Below are positions 55,298 to 64,000 of a stretch of DNA of 64,000 nt, in pieces. The notes beneath the pieces are model-generated. The model did no database searches. It was not told where the DNA came from and saw only the letters and a program-made list of their open reading frames with translations. Source of the stretch: Mycocentrospora acerina (Eukaryota > Ascomycota > Dothideomycetes > Pleosporales); contig JAKUHH010000089.1 of NCBI GenBank assembly GCA_022701365.1, forward strand, positions 106,793-170,792, in the 5' to 3' direction. Position numbers and translations under genes: made by a program. Within the stretch, counting starts at the first letter, position 1, and each line of letters starts with the position of its first letter.

Positions 55298-56054
55298 CTA
55301 ATTGCAAACGCGAAGAAGCGCTAGTTTTAATCTGGTTAATTGTTCCTTTAACCTATTTCTTTTGCTAAAGAAGCTTTTCTTTTTGTTAGAGTTCATCTTT
55401 GTGTCAGACTTCATCTTTGGTCTGCCACAATCATTATTCTTGTTAAAAACTGGTGGTTTGCGGTTTAATCGCAGATTGCATATCTCATCAAGGATTCCAT
55501 CCATGACGTATTTTGTTGAATCTAGACATAATGCCTCAACTTCAAAATACCAACATTTATGCTTCTCTGCAAATTCTTTTCCCTCTTTAGCAAGATCTTT
55601 GCAATCTTTAACAAGATCAATCTTGTTTCCTACCAGTGCCACTAGAATGGCTTTTTTTTCTAGAAAGTCTGATTCTGGAAACTTGTAGAGTAGTTTACTG
55701 ATGTAATCTAACAATAAAGGTACTGTTACATTATATACCAAGATCATAGCCTCACACTTCTTTACCTACTCAAAGCTGTGATCTTCATAACAGTCCATGC
55801 CTGAGATGTCAATAATTTCCATCTTGTGTTGCACTCCATTGATAACATGGTCTATGATGTGCGTCTCTTCAAGCGTTGGCTCTGAAAAGATCCTACTATA
55901 ACTAGGCCAAATATACTTGTTCTGTTAGATTATGTCTGCGATAGATCCATCCCCGTCTTACCTGCTCTAATAGGGTGGTTTTCCCAACCGTTGCCTCACC
56001 TATCATCACCACCTTATGTTGGTTTTCTTCAGGAACCGTGTGAATACCTTCCAT
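55298..56054 (-). CDS. Ras-like small GTPase with one in-frame TAG
   Basis: A membrane-signalling switch family. Minus strand, ATG 56054 (MEGIHTVPEENQHKVV). Exon 1 carries the P-loop GEATVGKTT. A 40-nt intron, 55922-55961 (GTAAGA...CTAACAG), joins LLEQ to NKYIWPSYSRIFSEPTLEET, the switch I region. DISGMD stands for the G3 DTAGQE, GNKIDLVKD is a good G4, and the G5 SAK motif is replaced (VEALC). The tail is Lys-rich (NSNKKKSFFSKRNRLK) and ends RVCN, without a normal CaaX box. Apart from these it is open for 238 codons except one TAG at 55766-55768, placed at the Trp of the family's D-Q-W-I/M-R segment (FE*VKKCEAMILVYN). One TGG-to-TAG change explains it. It may be a young pseudogene, a truncated protein of 82 residues, or a stop corrected by A-to-I editing in sexual tissue. 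Confidence 0.75.
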
Positions 56055-57167
56055 GTTTTAAATTTTAAAATCAATTTAATCAAGGTGGTAGAAAATGTAT
56101 TCTGGATCTCAACCAAGATTTAGCTGCATCACATCAGCACGATATTAATTTTTGTTCAAACGAGTTTGATGATAGTGAACTAATGTCCTTGGTATCAGAT
56201 AATATTTTAAACAGTCACAATATATAGTGTTACGCTGGAAACTACCTAACGAAAAGCTGAACTACTAAGCAGCCGAGGAAGAGTACTATAGGAGTCAGAT
56301 CTAAGTAAGATAAGTAGAATCTTCCTGACTTCATTTTATGCTCCTCACAATAAAGGATGCCAAGTGCTTAACCACGTCGCATTGCGGGATCACTTTAATT
56401 GATTCTCAAAAGAATGATGAAGTGATCAAAACGTCATTACCGCCTCCGATCAGCGCTGTCACTGTAAGAGTCTATTTATTTATAGCTATCCTTTACTTAC
56501 GTTTACAGTGTCTTCACACTCCTGTGAAGTAAGAAATGGCTCTAACGCATTTGTCACGCGCTTGATTTCTAAGCCTTTACACAGCGGTGACTACCACTAT
56601 GATGTATCTGGAGTTGCTATTATCTGCTGAGATCTTAATAGCTATGATTGTTTACATCAGTTTAGAATCACAGGAACTCTAGATATATCTTATTAAAGAA
56701 AGTGTTTCATTGACAATCATCTATCTCTTCTATGATCCTATTTGGATGCTAGTTGATTAATCTCTGTGACTATTTCCGGAAACAAGTTTAAGAGCAGCAA
56801 ATGTTGCAAGTATTGGTCTCACAGGATGATGTTGGCTAACGTAGATATTAAGAAGATAGATATTAATATTTGTGTTGCGTCTTCCTTCTGCTTTAAGAAA
56901 TGCCTGGAACTTGAAAAAGAGTAAGCTTAGTTGAAGAGTAGGTGATGCTGCAGTCAGTCAGCACTAACTGTTGTTTATAGTGATCACCGCGGATAATACA
57001 TAGCGGACTTGTAAAGCCACTAGTAATCTTAAAAGTCTTCAGCAGACCACCCTAAGATATTCCTACATTCAAGTTTTGTGGAAAACGCGGCTGTTATCGA
57101 GTCTCTTCTAGATATAAGCGGTTTTCAGGTTCCTTTGTGCACGATTCTGCACTGCGGCTTTTCAGAC
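56055..57167. other. Intergenic region between divergent genes
   Basis: Upstream region shared by the minus-strand Ras-like gene and the plus-strand DUF7492-like gene. A 64-codon plus frame at 56338-56532 has no support. No clear TATA. Confidence 0.4.
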
Positions 57168-58133
57168 ATGTTCTTGCACCTCTACTACAGCAGTCTATTA
57201 TCTGTGCTATTTCACCTGATAACAGCGCATACTTGGATTGAGCAGCTGTCAAATATCGCCCCAAATAGTTCCTACTACGGCGACTTTGGCTATGCTTAAG
57301 GTTTCGTTGACAAGGGGAGTTCACACACCTTTGACTAAGATTCCAATAAATAGATGATACCTCCTCTCAAACAAACTCCAGGCCCCGCTCATGCAGACAA
57401 TTTACTCTGTCATCCCAACTAACGGCAGGCAAATCAGTCTTCCAAATACCCTCGTCTTATCAGCGTTCCCAATGGATGGATCGCACTACGATTCAATGAG
57501 AACGGTCATGTAACAATTCCGAATGGCGGCACAGGTCTTCTAGGAAAGCCGGTGAAGGGTGGTACTGTCTTTGTGTTTGGTACTACTCAACTACGTTGTA
57601 AGGAGACGCTTTTGGATGTACTGCATTGGAATCAAGATAGATCTGGAGGTGATAGGCGTGGCACTCTTCTCGCTTTCCAGGATTTTGACGATGGTAGATG
57701 TTACCAGCTTGGTAATGGAGCAGCTCTATCTAATTTGCGGAAAAAACAGACTCCTAACATTAACAAATTGCAACCAGGCGCTATCTACGAGCTTTTGTGC
57801 GAAACTAATATTAAGCTACTACAAAATATCAGATCTGGCGAGGTTTACACGCTTTACTAGGTGTGGCAGTGGCTGACTGCTCCAGGTGTGGATCCAAAGA
57901 AGCTGATGGGTACAGACAAGTATTATACATTATGTATAGACATCAATATCGCGAAAAACGTTCCTGAGATCCCAGAACGTCATGTTGTTGCTCAGCAAGA
58001 TCCTATGTCTATCGCTGTGTCTAGCTTTCAGTCACGTACAGCTGTCACCACTAATCCATTAGCGGCATATACTTCGACCAGAATTGAAGTTAATTCCAGG
58101 ACAACGACCCTGTCTGTAGTACCTAAAGTTTAA
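57168..58133 (+). pseudogene. DUF7492-like secreted protein, five in-frame stops
   Basis: One frame from ATG 57168 to TAA 58131 holds a secreted fungal protein. A signal peptide (MFLHLYYSSLLSVLFHLITA) is followed by mature HTWIEQLSNIAPNSSYYG, with a His at the predicted new N-terminus. Conserved blocks follow: VPNGWIALRFNENGHVTIPN, KGGTVFVFGTTQ, GGDRRGTLLAFQDFDDGRCY, YELLCETNI, then YTLY*VWQWLTAPGVDP and YYTLCIDINI. In the family that stop is Trp (Y-W-V-W). Stops: TAA 57297, TAA 57336, TAG 57351, TAA 57420 and TAG 57858. Two are Trp codons and one a Gln. The C-terminus is Ser/Thr-rich. No indel. The molecular function of the family is not established; its His-first secreted form recalls copper oxidases, but that is only an analogy. 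Family recognised from memory. Confidence 0.75.
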
Positions 58134-59808
58134 ATCAAACATTACTAGTTAAACTTTACTTAAGTATAGCGCTTCTTGAACTTGTTTGATATTGAACACA
58201 CTTTTTGTTCTTGTATTTCTTGTCTTTACCTGTGAGATTTCTATTTTACTCGCTATGAATAGAGCATAATACGTAAACGTTCATTGAGGCACTCAAGAAT
58301 TAATCTAGTAATTGCTAAACACTTAGCGAGAACGAATGTCAAGTTTGGGAGTCGGGCGGGAAAGAAGTTGAAGGAGTAAGGTGTAGGATCCTTGACTTTG
58401 ATAATTAATAAATGCTTAGAATAAGATTACGTAATTCATAAAGTAACGGATGATAAATGCTTAGATTTTTGCCTGGCACAAGTTGAAATTAAATACATCT
58501 GCAAAAAATTATTTACTTATTCACATTCTACACCTGTCGCAAACAGCTTTTTCATTATAGTAATGTTAAAATTGAAGCAAATGACGTAGATTTGTCTACA
58601 TCAATATCAACAACTGATGTTGACAGAATTCTGTGCAATGCGTGTGAGAGCGGGGTAGATGAACGCTACTCTACATTCCAACCTGAAAATATGCTGTTTT
58701 GAAGAAGTGATTCTTAGAAGAGAAGTTTAAATAACTTTTCAATGTCTTCTAAAAGTATCAAAAAGCATTACGCAGGTACACTTGCTAGCAATTGCAACTT
58801 GAGCCCCATCCGCAGTTCCACAGCATCGTATGGTAGAGCTGTATCCTGACACTTACAAATTCAGGCTATTGTCTTTTGCAATGAATTCCGCAGAGTGATG
58901 TTGCAACAGCGAGTGTAATTGAAGTCGAATCTACTGGTAGCTGAACTGAAGAAGGATCAACAATTAAATTGCTTAGTGAAGTCTGCACTGATCGAAGCAC
59001 GTCGATCTTTTTATGAAGAGATGATTAAGGTAATATGAAATTTAAAGATTCTTCCTTTTTTTCTGTTAGTATTAATGCTCCTAGAGAGTTAAAGATTAAG
59101 AGAAAAATGTTCCTATGTTTTTCTTGCTAATAATACTGCATCAATGTGAATAATGAACTAATCATGTAATTAAAAGTACTGCCCGTTCGAATTACTTCTA
59201 TCGTTGCCTTGTGTTTATTCTAAGACGCAATGTAAATTGTTTTTTAAAGAGATTCTTTATTACTTTTGGGGGAAGGGAATTACTAATAGATAATTAGAAA
59301 TGCACAAATGATTTACCTGCATTATAACGAGATATCTGTGATTAGTATTTGTTAAACGATAGTATATAAAATCTTTCTAATTAATTCAAGTTAAGGTAAT
59401 TAGATCTAGAGCCAAACCTTCCTCTGTTCAATCGACCACGACAAGTTAATATTAACATGTTTTCTCTTGCTGATTCAACATCAAATCATTGTGCAACTGG
59501 TGAGAAGGTAAAGAAGAGCTTGGTATTCGAAGAATTTAGCTGAAAGATATTAGCTATAAGGCATATTAAGCTGTTCTGGAACATAGCTACCCTGTCTAAA
59601 ATTAAAACTCGCTCGACTAAGTCTTATGATTCCTACAGTGAGCTAACAGAACTGTCAGCCATCTTGCTGCTGTGGCTAAAAGATACAATTGTTGGCTAAC
59701 GCTTTCTTAAAGAATCTTCTACGCATTTAGCTTCTTTTCTTAAACATTTAAAAGCCAAACTCAAAGTCACGGCTTAATTCACTCAAGCATTTGTACTAAA
59801 TAAACAGG
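58134..59808. other. Gene-poor stretch with a possible lost exon
   Basis: Around 58900-59030 a helical frame (LVAELKKDQQLNCLVKSALI) ends at a GTAATATG donor-like site and could be an exon of the gene further downstream, but it starts behind a TAA. Otherwise AT-rich and featureless. Confidence 0.35.
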
Positions 59809-60464
59809 ATGGTCAATTCACTCGCTTTTAATCAACAGTTTCAGTACAATGTCAAAAAAGCACTGATCGAGATTGAGAAAGTGATGGGAATGGTGTTGAC
59901 TGACAATTGCAAGCTCCAGAGTGATCTCGTAAAATATATCTATGAAAGCGAGGTTCAAGCAAGGTATACTGCCCGTAGACTGTTAATGATGCAGTGGATG
60001 GTGTGCACTCTGCAAACCACATCAAGACACCTAAGGTCTCTCGCAAAGTTGCACCTAACTTCACCTTCAGTAAGACGCTCAATTCCAATGTCAACTTTTT
60101 TTAAACTATCATGGATTGAGAAATTAAGATAGTAGGGAATGCCGATTATGAAATGTCTAAACCGATCGTTCAGCGATTAGTCACAGCTCTACGCTCACGT
60201 AAGTGTAACGAGATCATGCGAACCTCTCTCTTACACTTCGTGGCCCTTCAGCGTGTGATTTGGGACCCTTCTTCCGCGGAATCTAGCTGTGGGAAAGAGC
60301 ATGATTGGATGCTCGATCATGAGGATAGCCACTCTAGTCCAAGCGACTCATATAAAAGCTGGACGACTGTTGATTTTAATTTAAACAACGCTGCTTTTGA
60401 CGACGATGATGTCACGGATGTTTTACAAGAGTGTAAAGAGCGCATATCTCTGATTGAGGTGTAG
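59809..60464 (+). CDS. Unassigned gene, two open blocks
   Basis: Family not recognised. Block 1 (59809-60132) starts at ATG (MVNSLAFNQQFQYNVKKALI) and is amphipathic-helical for about 50 residues. After that a neighbouring frame (TVNDAVDGVHSANHIKTPKV) reads more naturally, which suggests a frameshift near 59975. Block 2 (60153-60464, another frame) encodes a helix (IVQRLVTALRSRKCNEIMRT), then a Ser/Asp/His-rich acidic tail (HEDSHSSPSDSYKS, FDDDDVTDVL). The two blocks are 20 bp apart and probably belong to one gene. No signal peptide, span or catalytic motif. The minus frame at 59852-60094 is judged a shadow. Confidence 0.4.
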
Positions 60465-61748
60465 CCAGATAGCCTGAATGGTATTTGCCACAAAGAAGGA
60501 AAGAAAGCGAGCCGGGTAACGAGTAGTTTGGAATCAGGGAGCGACCATCACCGCTACACTTTAGTAGGCAAACGTGATTATTTTGTTTTCATTGATGATT
60601 GTCATTGTTTCTAAAGGTATAGGGAATGATATCGGACCTGAGAGAAAGGCGAAGATTTCTAAGATGAAGCCACCGCTTAGAGAAGAATTTGATTAAACCA
60701 AAATCTGGAGGTGAACGTACTATTTACTTGAGAGCCACGTACAGATCATTCTAGATGCTTCTGGACGTCAGCATACTGCAGGAACAAAAATAGCATCAAG
60801 TCTCAATCAACCAATGCAATTGTGGATCGTTTGGTTGGCTGTATTCTCCTTGTATACAACTGACCTGATAACACCGCATCATAGAAGCTTTACTTATGGA
60901 AGTTCTTAGGTGACCTCCTAAATTTAGAATTCTAAGTCGTAGAACACAGTAGAATTATTATTTCAGATCTGCTCTCGTAATCCGAATACGGACCGACTGA
61001 CTAACAGTTGATCGAAGTTTTTGTTGACCTATTCCTTAGGGACACTATTAATTGACACAAATACTTTTTTCGGTTGTTCTTCCACCAATTTATACATAGG
61101 AGTTTCCTGGACCTCCAAATGGTAACGTTTCGCTTTCTGAAACAACGGTGTACTCTCATCTCTCTATTTTTTCTGCATATATCTTTTTTGATCTGAAGAT
61201 GAGATATTTTTGAGTAGCTGTTACGTATACGCTTCTAGCCTTTAAGGCAGGATAATGTTCTAGTGAAATACCGCTTTTTGGGTTTGCTACAATATCAATC
61301 GTATGGTGTCTTTTTGAGAACTCCAACCTGCAGGATTTCCAAACTAAGTCCATACCAATTTAGTGTCTAACGATAAATTTCACACACTCTGCAACTCACG
61401 AGAAGTATACAATTTGAGATGTATCTGTTATAATTGAAAGTTAATGATGATATGAGTCAAGGTGAGAAGGCTGTTACATGTACTGTTGCGTGCATACTTC
61501 TAACAGTATAGTTCAGAGGAGAGGCATTTGCAAGATTATTCATCGGGTTGTGGTGTAACCCACGAATGAGCAGTGAATTAATGACAAATAGCTCCTCAAA
61601 CAATTATTTCCCCAGTGTCTTAATAAAGAAGGTCCTTAGTTGTGATAAAGTGCTTTTTCCAATGCGATCGCAATAGTTCAATCTCTAGTCTTACAGTTTC
61701 ATCTCTCTTTGTTTTCGGCGGAATTTAGACATGAGTTTGGCGCAAATT
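60465..61748. other. Intergenic stretch
   Basis: A 65-codon minus frame at 61156-61353 lacks support. Nothing else seen. Confidence 0.45.
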
Positions 61749-61915
61749 GTCCGCGGTGGTCGCCATGAAGGCGCCACACGCTGATTGGTTGCGGCATTAG
61801 CCGATGACTCAGCACGCACTTTCCTCCTCCATATTGTAGGTAGTATGCACGTAATAATCAATCATCAGTTCTCCAATTTCTAGTCTAATCCAATCCTCTC
61901 CTTCCTAATCTCATC
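61749..61915 (+). repeat. Dispersed repeat E, copy 2
   Basis: TGTCCGCGGTGGTCGCCATG, then GGCGCCACACGCTGATTGGT and AGTTCTCCAATTTCTAGTCT; matches 14699-14870 over its length in the same order. Confidence 0.75.
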
Positions 61916-62170
61916 ACAAATCACACTACGTGTCGCTTGCAACGTGGACAGGCGCCGATCCGAAGCTCAGTAGACATGAGAGAGAAAACACGTCAGAGAG
62001 CCGAAATAGTTNATAATCAATCATCAGTTCTCCAATTTCTAGTCTAATCCAATCCTCTCCTTCCTAATCTCATCACAAATCACACTACGTGTCGCTTGCA
62101 ACGTGGACAGGCGCCGATCCGAAGCTCAGTAGACATGAGAGAGAAAACACGTCAGAGAGCCGAAATAGTT
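61854..62170. other. 158-bp direct duplication around a single N
   Basis: 61854-62011 and 62013-62170 are identical, joined by one N at 62012. This is what results when two contigs with overlapping ends are concatenated instead of merged, so the duplication is very probably an assembly artefact. Confidence 0.9.
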
Positions 62171-62335
62171 TCCTCCTTTCCATGAGTCGTTGTTTCTCAC
62201 GCGCATCCTTTTTTAAAGAGCGCTAAGTCGTTGTCGTGATGTCTAAAACGCAGATTTAGGTGAGAAAACTATAGACATTGCATTGTACATACCTTTCCAA
62301 TTGGCAAAGCACCAAAAGTCGCCTACGCGTTTTCT

Positions 62336-62875
62336 TCAAAAGATGATACTCCGTTCTCCGTTTTCTAAGATATCGCCTGAGAAATAAGCGTTTTGATTGG
62401 CTTCTACGAAGGTTGCATCATGCTTTCTATTCAGGAATGCAAGTAGTACCCGTTTTGACTTGCGCTCATTCATCTTGGCGCTATGATAACGATCTGTCAC
62501 ATCAACTGATAGGTTTAAAAATAGAACTTCTTCTGATGCATCATCAATAAGACACAAATGTCTGCCACGTATTAGAAAACTACAAATCAAGTCTCAATCT
62601 TTGCTCACGAACCTCTTTTGGAATGTACAACAATCGATTTCGCTCGCGTAACGTGAAATCGTGAATGAGGATGTTCCCTGTTCTTGCGTGTAGACATTAG
62701 AGCTCAAGAGAAAATTGCAAACGATCCACCAGGCTACGTAGATAGTGAAGGTTATCGCAAAAATAAATGCGTAGTCTACTAGAGTCAGTTGAACCGCGAT
62801 GTACGGATACTGCATGCTTAAAGCTGTCAAGAGTCGATGTACAACTGTCGAGATATCAAGAAACTTGGCCTTCAA
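62336..62875 (-). pseudogene. Membrane-anchored fungal protein, one in-frame TGA
   Basis: Minus strand, one frame interrupted only by TGA at 62594-62596 (SKD*DLICSF; CGA or TGG would restore it). The N-terminal half has amphipathic TVVHRLLTALS then one strong membrane segment, YAFIFAITFTIYVAWWIVCN, whose trailing Trp-Trp resembles a widespread group of ascomycete membrane proteins with W-W at the last span. The part after the stop is soluble and charged (DVTDRYHSAKMNERKSKR) and ends DILENGERSIIF. The start is not defined: the frame opens near 62875 and an upstream exon is likely. No function can be given. Confidence 0.42.
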
Positions 62876-63900
62876 ACGAAAGGAAAACTTTAGGATGAGT
62901 AGGTGCTTTTATACAACAGATGTTTATCTGAAAGGAGTTTTTAAAGATTGCGAAGAAGAAAGATGTTTGCGTTTGTTATGCTCTTGAAGCAGCCTCGGCT
63001 GATCAGAGAACCAGAAGACTAATCTGGCTAGCGCCTTTTCTGAGTGGATCCTGTCGGGCTTTGCACTCAACTAGCAAGATGCACCTTTGCACTCATTGCG
63101 CAAAACTAAGTTATTGTCGGCATGTACTGTGAGCAGTACGGCTCTATCATAAGGTCTCTCTTTTCTAACAGCTGCTGAGAGCATACATAGTCTGTAATCG
63201 CCTACGCAACACTATATTATGTTGCTTTTCATATCGCTCACCATGGGCGTAGTATTCACAATTGGCAGTCTTGCCCATCATGTGCAATAAACTTTGAAAG
63301 CTTAAATGTGATTATGAGTTGTTCCAATCCTTTCCTTTGCTTACATTGACTTGTCAATCTTGGTCGCAATAAAAGTAACGTCACTAACAATCAACCAGCT
63401 CAGAGAAAGTAGATGTTGCAATTAAGAAAAATATTCAAACTACAGAACAAGCCAAACTTTTAATGTCAACTGCAACGCATCTATTAGTGCAGATGAATTA
63501 ACCGTGCTTAACTCATGAAGTTGTATCTGTCATCTAACAGTTCTTCTGATGATTAATCCTCCCATCTGCTCACGCTAGTCCAAAACATACGGTTCAATCA
63601 TGTTTCGGAGTCTTGGCTTTGTTGCATCTTGTCAATGTGACAGTATTTTAACTTCTCCAACTAGCACAGCAACATTTCAGCCACTGATATTCTCTCGGCC
63701 TGTGACTGAGTGCGTCAGTAACGCCATAAAACCAGTGATTCTTGCCGCATAGAAACAACCGGCTGTAACTGTTTTCCCAAATGAAGCGAATCCGTTGGCT
63801 ATCAATGCAACCTGCACACACACCCTCTACAATGCTACACCCACATCCTAGGTGGCTTAAGAATAGGCCTCGCCTGAACAGTGTGAACGCTGAGCGAGCT
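62876..63900. other. Intergenic stretch
   Basis: Both strands are open in short overlapping frames at 63648-63999, but their right part runs into the LINE-type repeat. No gene supported. Confidence 0.4.
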
Positions 63901-63939
63901 AAGATCGCCTTCTGTTCCGCTCTTGCTGTAAGTATCACA

Positions 63940-64000
63940 GGTATGAACGCGCAACAGGGGGCTAGCAATAGCCTACAACAACAAGCAACAGGGGCCTAGC
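63940..64000 (+). mobile_element. Left part of another LINE-type repeat, cut by window end
   Basis: GCAACAGGGGGCTAGCAATAGCC and GCAACAGGGGCCTAGC repeat the hairpin words of the retroelement at 34366-34620, so another copy of that family probably continues beyond the window. Boundary on the left not determined. Confidence 0.5.

Noticed and set aside
55302..55688. 128-codon Phe/Leu-rich plus-strand frame
   Set aside because: It is antisense to the Ras-like C-terminal half, which has recognisable GTPase motifs.
47614..58133. Alternative genetic code with TAG read as Trp, suggested by repeated TAG at Trp positions
   Set aside because: TAA and TGA also interrupt the same genes, and catalytic Asp/Gly residues of the ATPase are mutated by the same G-to-A changes. 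The intact gene at 23498 uses TGG normally. Mutation is the better explanation.
1..64000. CRISPR array, bacterial operons or phage
   Set aside because: Spliced genes, RIP and fungal families show a eukaryotic genome. No regularly spaced repeats with unique spacers were seen.

Overview
The window looks like a piece of a filamentous ascomycete (Pezizomycotina) genome. It has short introns of 40 to 101 nt with GTAAGN donors and CTAAC or CTGAC branch sites, Fot1/pogo-type transposons, fungal-specific protein families (AA11-like oxidase, DUF7492-like secreted protein, a fungal HMG-box family, a PMC1-type calcium pump) and a strong signature of repeat-induced point mutation (RIP). I cannot name the species. 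Gene density is very low. Most of the 64 kb is AT-rich gene-free DNA, and there is one assembly gap (N at 41604-41783) plus one single-N contig join (62012).

Layout. 1-9 kb: minisatellite-like DNA, a two-exon coiled-coil gene (2.2-2.8 kb), a nonsense-riddled HMG-box gene (4.8-5.3 kb, minus) and a nucleotidyltransferase-like gene broken by five stops in one unbroken frame (6.7-8.6 kb, minus). 10.4-13.2 kb: a three-level nest, with a LINE-type poly(A) fragment inside a pogo transposon inside a MITE, followed by a second MITE. 13.6-16.6 kb: a small Ser/Asp-rich gene and a class 3 lipase-like gene. 18.5-23 kb: unassigned and degraded genes. 23.5-24.3 kb: one intact gene with a TATA box. 25-28 kb: a LINE end and a second, heavily mutated pogo family. 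29-31 kb: a MITE nested in a MITE and an unassigned broken gene. 32.3-33.5 kb: an AA11-type lytic polysaccharide monooxygenase with its start and one Trp codon damaged. 33.8-36.5 kb: a LINE-type insertion with target duplication and a pogo remnant. 39.4-40.8 kb: a CAX-like Ca2+/H+ exchanger that has lost its motif residues. 42-46 kb: MITEs. 47.6-51.3 kb: a PMC1-type Ca2+-ATPase kept in one frame but carrying about 25 stops. 54.6-58.1 kb: a MITE, a Ras-like GTPase with one stop and a DUF7492-like secreted protein with five stops. 59.8-64 kb: small unassigned genes, a dispersed repeat, a duplicated contig end and the start of another LINE-type repeat.

The unifying observation is that nearly every recognisable gene keeps one open register with no indel but carries nonsense codons explained by C-to-T or G-to-A changes: Gln to TAA/TAG, Arg CGA to TGA and especially Trp TGG to TAG. 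In the calcium pump the same changes replace catalytic residues. RIP of duplicated genes is the simplest account. In the Ras-like gene a single TAG sits exactly at a conserved Trp, which also fits the A-to-I stop-correcting mRNA editing known from fungal sexual tissue, and this is worth testing.
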